A stretch of DNA of 10,590 nt from Gammaproteobacteria bacterium (lineage in GTDB: Bacteria > Pseudomonadota > Gammaproteobacteria > HK1): the NCBI GenBank assembly GCA_022822245.1, contig JAJECB010000057.1:1-10590 (forward strand). Reading direction: 5' to 3'. This document shows, piece by piece, positions 1-6,294 of this stretch. The notes under the pieces were generated by a model. That model ran no database searches and was not told the DNA's origin. It was given only the letters and a program-made list of their open reading frames with translations. The position numbers and the translations under genes are program-made. Position 1 is the stretch's first letter, and every line of letters begins with the position of its first letter.

Positions 1-444
1 GCCCGACTTCTCGAGCGCCGGCCCGCACGCCTGCTCGTGCTCGGCAAGGGGCCACAACTGTCGGAACTGTCGAAGCTCACGGGCGAGCTCGGAATATCCA
101 AGCACGTCGACTTCCCGGGGTTTGTGGACAACCCCTACGCCTTCCTCGCGAGAGCCCGATTGTTCGTTCAATCTTCCCGGCACGAGGGCTTTGGAAACGT
201 CCTCGTCGAAGCGATGGCGTGCGGCTGTCCGGTGGTCGCCACCGACTGTCCCTCAGGACCGCGTGAGATTCTCGAGGGTGGGCGCTGGGGTCAGCTCGTT
301 GCCGTTGGCGACTCCGTTGCGCTCGCGGAGGCGATGGTCCACGCGATGGAGGCGCCCCCCCGGCGGGAGGCCCTTCGAAAGCGGGCAAGTTTCTTCTCGC
401 TCGAGCGCGCCGTCGACCGCTACGAGGAGCTTCTTCTCGGGTGA
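1..444 (+). CDS. GT4-type glycosyltransferase, C-terminal part (5' end outside window)
   Basis: The frame is open from base 1 to the TGA at 442-444 and encodes the last 147 residues of a GT-B fold sugar transferase, roughly the second (nucleotide-sugar-binding) Rossmann domain. Visible GT4 marks are LVLGKG near the start, VDFPGF, and the EX7E motif in HEGFGNVLVEAMACG, whose two glutamates normally contact the donor sugar nucleotide, followed by PVVATDCPSGPREIL. Known members transfer a sugar to a growing lipopolysaccharide or capsule chain on the cytoplasmic face of the membrane. Donor and acceptor cannot be read from this fragment. It aligns without gaps to the C-terminal domain of the gene at 1789-3039, with about 63% identical residues by hand count, so the two are paralogues. 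Its stop overlaps the next start in TGATG, implying translational coupling to the ligase-family gene. The gene is cut by the window edge and need not be broken. Confidence 0.93.
   Translation, partial: ARLLERRPARLLVLGKGPQLSELSKLTGELGISKHVDFPGFVDNPYAFLARARLFVQSSRHEGFGNVLVEAMACGCPVVATDCPSGPREILEGGRWGQLVAVGDSVALAEAMVHAMEAPPRREALRKRASFFSLERAVDRYEELLLG
206..233 (+). repeat. Direct repeat copy A (28 bases identical to 2792-2819)
   Basis: These 28 bases, encoding the EAMACGCPV part of the EX7E region, are identical to 2792-2819. A second identical block of 15 bases (105-119 versus 2691-2705) has the same 2586-base offset, so the two gene copies align without indels. This is residual identity between paralogous glycosyltransferase genes and not a mobile element. 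Confidence 0.9.
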
Positions 445-1772
445 TGGCTTCGTCACCCCGGCTCGCGAGGATGCTCCTCCGACCTGACGCGCGGGTCGCT
501 GCAGGCTTGTTGCTCGGATTCGTGGCGCTGTTGCCGGCAGATCCCCTCTACAATGCGCCGCTGATCGTCCTGGCGATTCTCGGTGTCGCCCAGCTCGCGG
601 CGGGTCGCGCGCGGCTCCACTCGCGACGCTACCGATTCCTGTGCATTGCGTTCCTTTGCATCTGGCTGCCCATGGTCGCGTCCCTGCCGGACGCCGTGAA
701 TCCAGCCGAGTCGTACCGGAAGACCGCAAGCCTTTTCGTCTACCTCCTCGCCGGAGTCTATGCGGTCGGAGCATTTCGCGGCTTTCATGAGCTCGGTTGG
801 GTCATGAAGGGCACGGGTGCGATCTGCGGCTTCTGGGTTCTCGACGCGCTCTGGCAGTTCCAGACCGGCACCGACTGGTTCGGGTTTCCCTACACGGAAG
901 GTGAACGATTGACCGGAATGTTCTACACGGGCCGGCTCGGGGGCATGCTCGCGCTCTTCGCCCCTCTCGCATTCGAATCCATACGGTGGGCCAGTAGACG
1001 CTGGCGATGGACTCCTGCGCTGCTCGTTCCCTACTTCCTGGTCATCGCCTTGTCCGGCACCAGAACTTCCTGGGGCTCGCTGGCGATTGCCACCGTGGGA
1101 TACCTGCTATACTTGGCCTTCCGGGCGGAACGGCCATCACCGGGTTCGACGCGACGACGGTTAAAGGACGTCGGCACCGTCACTGCCGCGCTCATCCTCG
1201 CGGCATCGCTCGCCACCTTCGGCTGGCCCCGCGTCGCGGAGCGGGCGTGGGCCACGGTACAGCCTCGCATCGAATCCCTGTCCGGGCTATGGAGTGGCGA
1301 CCGGGAAAAAATCGAGTTGGCGGTCACGTTTCGTCTCTCAATCTGGGAAACGGCACTCAAGATGTGGTCGGCGCACTGGCTGAACGGAGTGGGTCCACGA
1401 GGCTTTCAGCGCGCCTATCAGGAATACAATCCGGAAACGGACTACTACCTGCTGCATGATGGAAGGTACGGTGGCGCAAAAACTCCTCATTTCCAGTTGC
1501 TGGAGATCGCCACGGAAACCGGTGCAATCGGTATTCTCGGTTATCTCATCCTGGCAACGATATTTCTGAGAAGTCTCGGACGTCTCGAACCTGCTTCGTT
1601 TCGTTCCGCCTTCCCGTTTGCGCTCGTGTTGATCGTTGCGCTGTTTCCATTCTCGGGACACATGGCGTTCTATGGCGTTCGGTCCACCGGACTGATTTGG
1701 TGGATCATCATCGCCAACGCATGCGCGTTCTCCGTCGCCTCCGGACAACCGGACGAGAACTCCGCGAAATGA
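444..1772 (+). CDS. O-antigen ligase / Wzy-family polytopic membrane protein
   Basis: This 442-residue protein has many hydrophobic segments (for example around residues 20-52, 63-80, 96-111, 163-176, 192-204, 213-226, 245-260, 360-377, 388-408 and 414-432), as expected for a 10-12-helix inner-membrane protein. The Wzy_C-type region has SGTRTSW near 204-210, a large probable periplasmic loop at about 260-358, GVGPRGF at 315-321, and the motif TPHFQLLEIATETG with His349 and Glu354. In WaaL ligases a histidine at this place is essential. The family either ligates undecaprenyl-linked O-antigen to lipid A-core (WaaL) or polymerises repeat units (Wzy), and sequence alone does not separate these. 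The ATG at 444 overlaps the preceding stop (TGATG), and a GTG directly before it at 441 is an alternative start. GAGGAG at 424-429 could serve as a distant ribosome-binding site. The flanking paralogous glycosyltransferases support a surface-glycan role. GC content here is lower than in the minus-strand genes. Confidence 0.9.
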   Translation: MASSPRLARMLLRPDARVAAGLLLGFVALLPADPLYNAPLIVLAILGVAQLAAGRARLHSRRYRFLCIAFLCIWLPMVASLPDAVNPAESYRKTASLFVYLLAGVYAVGAFRGFHELGWVMKGTGAICGFWVLDALWQFQTGTDWFGFPYTEGERLTGMFYTGRLGGMLALFAPLAFESIRWASRRWRWTPALLVPYFLVIALSGTRTSWGSLAIATVGYLLYLAFRAERPSPGSTRRRLKDVGTVTAALILAASLATFGWPRVAERAWATVQPRIESLSGLWSGDREKIELAVTFRLSIWETALKMWSAHWLNGVGPRGFQRAYQEYNPETDYYLLHDGRYGGAKTPHFQLLEIATETGAIGILGYLILATIFLRSLGRLEPASFRSAFPFALVLIVALFPFSGHMAFYGVRSTGLIWWIIIANACAFSVASGQPDENSAK

Positions 1773-1788
1773 ACACGGCAATTCCGAA

Positions 1789-3039
1789 ATGATTAACCGT
1801 ACTCATTCAGCAACGAAGAGGCGCATCGCCATCCTTTCCCCGAGCCTCGCCGGACGGGGGGCCGAGCGCAAGGCGCTGTACATCGCCTCGGGGCTGCTCG
1901 AGCGTGGACACGAGGTCGATTTTCTGCTCCAGCGACCCATCGTCCATTACCCTGGGGAGGTCCCGAGTCGGGCGCGGATATACTTTTCTTCGGAACGAAG
2001 CGACGCCAGAACACGGGAAAACCTCGGAAGGATCTCCGGCGTTCCTCGACCCCTCGTAGCCGAGCCTCTTCCCTGGCGGATTCGTTATCCGCGAATCGGG
2101 ATGTCGATGCGGTTGCGGCCGAGCCAACTTCCCCTCCTCATGAGTACAAGGCTGCCGCGATGGGCCGCAGGTGTGGCGGCCTACCTGGACCGCGAACGAC
2201 CGGACGCGCTCCTCGCCATGAACGTCCTCGCGGTAGCGGCGGCGACAATGGCCACGCACGTCGCACAACGTCCCGTGCGCACGGTCGCGACACTGCACGA
2301 GTCCCTGAATCGACGTCGTCTGCTTCGCCGTGCACGCTGTTCCTATCCGTACGCGGACTCCGTCGTGGGAGTCTCCCATGGGGTGTCGACCGAATTTGCG
2401 AAGATCACGGGCCTGAAATGCGGCTATCCGCAGGTAATCCATAATCCTGTCGTCTCCCAAAGTATCGAACGCAGGTCTCGCGAACCAGCGAATCATCCCT
2501 GGCTGGACAGCCCGGAACTCCCGGTCATCCTGGCCATCGGAAAGCTGAACAAGAGCAAGAATTTTCCTCTCTTGCTCGCCGCCTTCGCCCAATTCCTGAC
2601 GCACCGTCCCGCACGGCTTGTCGTACTCGGAGACGGGCGCATGAGGCCGAAGCTCCTTGCGTTGGCCAAACGACTCGGCATTGAAGAGTCCGTCGACTTC
2701 CCGGGCTTCAAGGAAAACCCCTTCGCCTTCCTCGCGAAGGCCAACCTGTTCGTCCTTTCATCCGGACGCGAAGCGCTTCCCACCGTCCTCATCGAAGCGA
2801 TGGCGTGCGGCTGTCCGGTAGTCAGCACCGATTGTCCCTTCGGGCCCCGCGAGATCCTTGAAGAGGGAAGATTCGGCCCACTGGTGCCCGTGGGTGACTC
2901 GGAGGCGCTTGCAGCCGCGATGGTTCGCGTCCTGAATGCCCCGCCGTCACGCAACGTGCTGCGAGAGCGATCCGCATTGTTCAGTATCGATCGGGCGGTG
3001 GATCGCTACGAGGCACTCTTGCTGCCGGATGACGAGTGA
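1789..3039 (+). CDS. GT4-family glycosyltransferase
   Basis: This complete 416-residue GT-B glycosyltransferase has the usual length for GT4. The N-terminal acceptor domain begins with RIAILSPSLAGRGAERKAL (residues 12-30) and a RGHEVDFLL stretch. The C-terminal donor domain carries AIGKLNKSKNFPLLLAAF (249-266), LVVLGDGRM, VDFPGF (302-307), an EX7E motif with Glu328 and Glu336 in REALPTVLIEAMACG, and PVVSTDCPFGPREIL. GT4 enzymes of this type transfer sugars from NDP-sugars with retention during lipopolysaccharide or exopolysaccharide assembly in the cytoplasm; the particular sugar is unknown. It is a paralogue of the truncated gene at 1-444 and ends with almost the same residues plus a short PDDE tail. 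At the donor site it has EALP where its paralogue has EGFG, so specificity may have diverged. It lies 16 bases after the ligase-family gene. No clear Shine-Dalgarno sequence precedes the ATG, so its translation may depend on the upstream gene. Confidence 0.93.
   Translation: MINRTHSATKRRIAILSPSLAGRGAERKALYIASGLLERGHEVDFLLQRPIVHYPGEVPSRARIYFSSERSDARTRENLGRISGVPRPLVAEPLPWRIRYPRIGMSMRLRPSQLPLLMSTRLPRWAAGVAAYLDRERPDALLAMNVLAVAAATMATHVAQRPVRTVATLHESLNRRRLLRRARCSYPYADSVVGVSHGVSTEFAKITGLKCGYPQVIHNPVVSQSIERRSREPANHPWLDSPELPVILAIGKLNKSKNFPLLLAAFAQFLTHRPARLVVLGDGRMRPKLLALAKRLGIEESVDFPGFKENPFAFLAKANLFVLSSGREALPTVLIEAMACGCPVVSTDCPFGPREILEEGRFGPLVPVGDSEALAAAMVRVLNAPPSRNVLRERSALFSIDRAVDRYEALLLPDDE
2792..2819 (+). 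repeat. Direct repeat copy B (28 bases identical to 206-233)
   Basis: This is the second copy of the identical stretch, in the matching codons of the complete GT4 gene. The copies lie in the same orientation about 2.6 kb apart and enclose the ligase-family gene. Recombination between them would remove that gene and leave one in-frame chimaeric glycosyltransferase. Confidence 0.9.
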
Positions 3040-3049
3040 GGGGCAGCCT

Positions 3050-4366
3050 TCAGGTATCGACCAGGTAGATGGTGAATTCGCCAATCGGCACCGGCTGGCC
3101 GGCCGGGATGTCCATCATCTCTCCAACGATGCTGATAGCCTTCTTGTCGGGAGGCATGGGAATGGACGCGGTGCCGCCGCAGCGCCAGAGGGCGAGGATC
3201 TCTACTCCGTCCTTTCGGGCCGCGAGCCGGTAGTGGCCAAGCTCCTCCTGGCGCGCGAAGCCTTCGATCACCGCGCCGTTGAATAGTCGGCAGAGGGTGG
3301 CAAACCCATGGAACGCCGGGCGCTTTCGCAAGGTGCCGCCACGATTGTCGATCAGGCCATAGCCGGGAGCCACCAGTTGATGCCAGAAGCAGGCGGCAAC
3401 CGACCCGGACGCGAGGGCCAGCAGGAAGTACCGTACCAGGTAGCAGAGCTGTTCCGACTCTCCGACCTGGCAATCGCCCTCGGCCGGGGCATGGCGTCCG
3501 GTGTCCCGCAACGGCCAGTTGACCTCCGTGACCCAGAGCGGCGCCGACCCGCGGGAATGCACCTTTGCGCTGCGGGCGACGAGCCGGTCCAGGATATCCA
3601 GCTTGTCCAGGAGGTTGAACCCGAACTGCCGGTTCTCCGGAGCGCCCCGCCGGTCCACGTACAGAAGGGACGCGTAGCCGTCGTACCGGAACCGGAAGCG
3701 ATTGTTCAGCGAACCGACGTGCTCGTGCAGCTCGAAGTCGATGACCGCACCGCCCAACAGCTTGAGGTCCGGGAATTCCCGGTTCCTGAGGTTCCAGGCG
3801 GTGTCGAAGAACTCCAGGTATTCGCGCTGCGATGCGAACCCCCATTTGAGCCGGTTCACCGCGTTGCCGATCTGATAGTGCCCGACCGTTCCGGAAAGAG
3901 CGGCGAAGATGCGGCGCAGGGCGTGCTCGAGCTTCTCCGATTCCTCAATGAACGCGCGGTCCTGGAGGACGACGACCAGGACCTCGTATCCCGAGAAGTG
4001 CCTGATGAACGCGACGTATTCCTCCAGACGGTCGATGTCGCGAAGCGGCAGGCGGACGGCCAGGCGACGGATGTTCAGAGGCTCGATGAGGTCGGCAATC
4101 CCGGACGCCGAGAGCGTCCTCTTGTCCTCGAACGGTCGCTCCAGGTTGACGCAAAGGCCGATTCGATGGTCGTTGCGAAATGCTTCGAACCGTCCGTCGC
4201 GCGACAACCGTTTGAAAAGGAGGGGAGACCGGGAAAGGGAGACGAGCCATTTCCTCAGCTCGTCCCGGACTCCGAGCCGACGGAGCCTTCGCTTGGTGCT
4301 CCTGTCGAGGGTCGCCGGCTGATCGGAGAAGTGATCCCAGCGAAACGCCGCGGGGTCAACCTTCAC
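3050..4366 (-). CDS. Glycoside-hydrolase-like (TIM-barrel) protein of an LPS locus, atypical active site
   Basis: This 438-residue protein has no signal peptide or membrane segment and resembles clan GH-A (GH39-like) TIM-barrel hydrolases. Support comes from alternating strand-helix segments such as RRLAVRLPLRDIDRLEEY (100-117), YEVLVVVLQD (127-136), YQIGNAVNRLKWG (164-176) and LWVTEVNWPL (277-286). Glu281 in WVTEVNWP sits where clan GH-A enzymes have the nucleophile. The end of an earlier strand normally reads Asn-Glu, with Glu as acid/base, but here it is GNAVN, with Ala169 encoded by GCG. The residues after about 375 look like a small beta-sandwich, common in such enzymes. The protein could be a hydrolase using another acid, a transglycosidase or a non-catalytic glycan binder. 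The GTG start overlaps the kinase stop by 11 bases without a clear ribosome-binding site, suggesting coupled translation. Fold and family are moderately sure; function is not. Confidence 0.75.
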   Translation of the reverse strand: MKVDPAAFRWDHFSDQPATLDRSTKRRLRRLGVRDELRKWLVSLSRSPLLFKRLSRDGRFEAFRNDHRIGLCVNLERPFEDKRTLSASGIADLIEPLNIRRLAVRLPLRDIDRLEEYVAFIRHFSGYEVLVVVLQDRAFIEESEKLEHALRRIFAALSGTVGHYQIGNAVNRLKWGFASQREYLEFFDTAWNLRNREFPDLKLLGGAVIDFELHEHVGSLNNRFRFRYDGYASLLYVDRRGAPENRQFGFNLLDKLDILDRLVARSAKVHSRGSAPLWVTEVNWPLRDTGRHAPAEGDCQVGESEQLCYLVRYFLLALASGSVAACFWHQLVAPGYGLIDNRGGTLRKRPAFHGFATLCRLFNGAVIEGFARQEELGHYRLAARKDGVEILALWRCGGTASIPMPPDKKAISIVGEMMDIPAGQPVPIGEFTIYLVDT

Positions 4367-5138
4367 GTCGAAGCCAGGACTTGATCCGATTCATGGTCCG
4401 TCGTCGCGCGAGGAATCGAGCCAGCGCGCGTTCGAGCTTGCGGCAGAAGTCCGTCGCGTCCACGCCATGGAGGTCCGCGTACTGCCGGCCGATGATCCGC
4501 AGGTATTCGACCGACGTGGTGAGACGCACCAGCCCGGAAACGCGATCGTCGGCACCCACGGTATCGAAGCGAAGGCGATTGAGGTCCACGAGGGCGAACT
4601 CGAAGCGCTTGCCTCGAAACCGCACGAGAATGTTCCCGGGATTGTAGTCCCGGTGCAGAACTCCGTTGTCGTGTTGAAGAAACGTGAACCTTGCGAGCTG
4701 TTCCAACAGCGCATCCGTTCTTTCCCCGAGAGATCCACCCCGGTAAAGCAGCGAGGCCAGGTCGACGTCCGGCGGCCAGTAGCGACAAATGTAGTAGCTT
4801 TCGCGGAGACAGCCCACATCTTCGTACTCGATGCAGCCGATGGGGTCTGGGGTTCCGATTCCGAGTGCGAGCAACTTCTCCGCGTGCACCATCGACCTCC
4901 ATGCCTTCGAACGGCGAAGGCGTGCGTAGACGAGCCCCCTCGGCCGCGCGGGCACCGCGAACGCCTTCACCACGACCTCGACCGATTCGCCGGGGGGACC
5001 ATCGATGGTCATCGTCCGGATCAGGTTCCGGCCGGAGCGCAGGGCGATCCCGGGTGCGTCCGGGCACCGGTGAAGAGCCCGGATACGGCTTTCGTAGGCC
5101 CGGTAGGGCTCTCGGATGTGCACCCGGACAGGAGTCAT
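4356..5138 (-). CDS. Lipopolysaccharide kinase (Kdo/WaaP-type, protein-kinase-like fold)
   Basis: This 260-residue protein has kinase-like marks: VEVVVKAF with Lys58 (ATP-binding lysine), Glu87 in HAEKLL (possible helix-C glutamate), VLHRDYNPGNIL at 160-171 with catalytic Asp164 and Asn169, and FALVDLNRLRF at 181-191, where Asp185 takes the place of the DFG aspartate. The DLNR form and this size are typical of the WaaP/Kdo-kinase (InaA-like) family, which phosphorylates heptose or Kdo in the lipopolysaccharide inner core using ATP in the cytoplasm. Which sugar is modified here is inference. The chosen start is the ATG at 5138, which overlaps the stop of the LpcC-like gene as ATGA. A GGAAGCGGAG stretch lies upstream. 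The frame stays open up to 5480, but that part is an arginine-rich shadow of the upstream gene. The pairing with an LpcC-like transferase supports a core-modifying role. Confidence 0.9.
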   Translation of the reverse strand: MTPVRVHIREPYRAYESRIRALHRCPDAPGIALRSGRNLIRTMTIDGPPGESVEVVVKAFAVPARPRGLVYARLRRSKAWRSMVHAEKLLALGIGTPDPIGCIEYEDVGCLRESYYICRYWPPDVDLASLLYRGGSLGERTDALLEQLARFTFLQHDNGVLHRDYNPGNILVRFRGKRFEFALVDLNRLRFDTVGADDRVSGLVRLTTSVEYLRIIGRQYADLHGVDATDFCRKLERALARFLARRRTMNRIKSWLRREG

Positions 5139-6199
5139 CGAGAGCAGCGCTCCGCTTCCCTCCAGAGCGTTTCGTAGACGGCATTGACTCCACGCACCTC
5201 GTTGTCGAGAGAGAAGTTTCCTTCCACGTGCGCGCGGGCGTTGCGTCCATGCTCCGTCGCGACTTCCGGCGCGCCCAGATAACGACGGATCGCCTCGGTG
5301 AGCGCCTCGCCGTCGCCGGCCGCGACGATGGCGCCCGTCACGCCTTCCGCGATCACTTCCGCGTGAGAGCCGGCGTCGCTCGCTACCACCGCAGTCCGCG
5401 ATGCCATGGCCTCGAGCGGGGTCAGCCCGAATCCCTCGTTGCGTGACGGAGCGACGTGCAGAAGGAGCCGCCGGTACCACGGACGCACATCGGGAACTTC
5501 ACCAAGGAAGACGATCCGATCGTCGAGCTCGGCCTCGGAGATCCGCTCGAGCAGCCGCTGATGGAACTCTCGGTGCTCCGAGGTCGCTCGCCCCCCGATC
5601 ACCGCCGTCCAGTCCGGGCAGTCGGGAAGAAGGCGAATCATCGCGTCGACGAAGAGATCAGTCCCTTTCTGCGGACGGATGCGGCCGAAGCAGCCGACGG
5701 CGTACCGACCGGGAAGGCCGGTGCCCTCCAAGAGGGCTTCGGGCCCGGCCGGGGGATGAAACCGCCGGCAGTCCACCCCGTGCATGACGACGGTGTACGG
5801 CACCTTCAGGAACCGGCCCGAGCGACCGCTCGTCGCGATCACGGCGTCCATGCGCCGGATGAGGAAGCGGGTGATCCAGGTGTGATGGCGCTGGGCGGCA
5901 GAGGTGAATACGAGCCGCAGGGGGGCGCGGCAGACTGTCTTCAGGACGACCCCGGCCAGCATCTCGACATTTCGCCGGGCATGCCAGATGCGAAAGGGAC
6001 GGCGCTCGGGTCGCCGCAGCAACCCCGGAACCTGCCGCCACCCGAGCTTCGGAACATGGTCCGGCAATCCCGGCCCCAGTGTGGCGATGCGGACGTGCTC
6101 CGCCTGGCCGGGAACGAGCTGAACGATCGTGCTGGTCACCCCGGAGAGCCGCCGCTTGAAGTTCGGCACCACGACTTCGATCTCGGCGACCCGGATCAC
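5135..6199 (-). CDS. lpcC: LpcC-like core glycosyltransferase (GT4, probable mannosyltransferase to Kdo)
   Basis: This 354-residue GT-B glycosyltransferase starts with VVVPNFKRRLSGVTSTIVQL, followed by IATLGPGLPDHVPKL, IWHARRNVEML and RLVFTSAAQRHHTWITRFLI. I recognise this N-terminal pattern from rhizobial LpcC, which transfers mannose from GDP-mannose to Kdo of the lipopolysaccharide inner core. The donor domain has GRIRPQKGTDLFVDAM, VFLGEV and an EX7E motif in SRNEGFGLTPLEAMA. The ManC gene directly upstream would supply GDP-mannose, which fits that role. The start is the GTG at 6199: an in-frame TGA lies immediately before it, and GGGGAG at 6210-6215 is a good ribosome-binding site. The stop overlaps the kinase ATG in ATGA. 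Family is sure; the exact sugar and acceptor are inferred from resemblance. Confidence 0.88.
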   Translation of the reverse strand: MIRVAEIEVVVPNFKRRLSGVTSTIVQLVPGQAEHVRIATLGPGLPDHVPKLGWRQVPGLLRRPERRPFRIWHARRNVEMLAGVVLKTVCRAPLRLVFTSAAQRHHTWITRFLIRRMDAVIATSGRSGRFLKVPYTVVMHGVDCRRFHPPAGPEALLEGTGLPGRYAVGCFGRIRPQKGTDLFVDAMIRLLPDCPDWTAVIGGRATSEHREFHQRLLERISEAELDDRIVFLGEVPDVRPWYRRLLLHVAPSRNEGFGLTPLEAMASRTAVVASDAGSHAEVIAEGVTGAIVAAGDGEALTEAIRRYLGAPEVATEHGRNARAHVEGNFSLDNEVRGVNAVYETLWREAERCSR

Positions 6200-6217
6200 T
6201 CAGCCTGCACTCCCCAT
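6199..6217 (-). promoter_or_regulatory. Ribosome-binding site and five-codon frame before the LpcC-like gene
   Basis: On the minus strand GGGGAG (6215-6210) lies 10 bases before the GTG start at 6199, which decides that start. The same stretch holds an ATG at 6217 followed by four sense codons and TGA at 6202-6200, in frame and directly abutting the GTG. Upstream ATG starts therefore cannot be used for the full protein. Confidence 0.6.
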
Positions 6218-6294
6218 GGTGGGCGTCCGAGCACTGCGGAACGCGGCGACGGAAGCGAGGGAACCGGGCATGCCGACGACGGCCCGGAGCCGGG

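Noticed and set aside
3021..3047. Possible hairpin GCTGCC / GGCAGC at the convergent junction as a terminator
   Set aside because: Only six base pairs with a 15-base loop, and no T-run on either side.
3308..4384. A 358-residue plus-strand open frame
   Set aside because: It is antisense to the hydrolase-like gene and arises from high GC; no domain pattern.
5139..5480. A 114-residue N-terminal extension of the kinase gene
   Set aside because: The open frame continues upstream, but the residues are an arginine-rich shadow of the LpcC-like gene; the ATG at 5138 has the ATGA overlap and gives normal family length.
6264..6287. GC-rich hairpin CCGGGC / GCCCGG in the 95-base gap after manC
   Set aside because: Six pairs with a 12-base loop and no T-run; such matches are expected by chance at this GC content.
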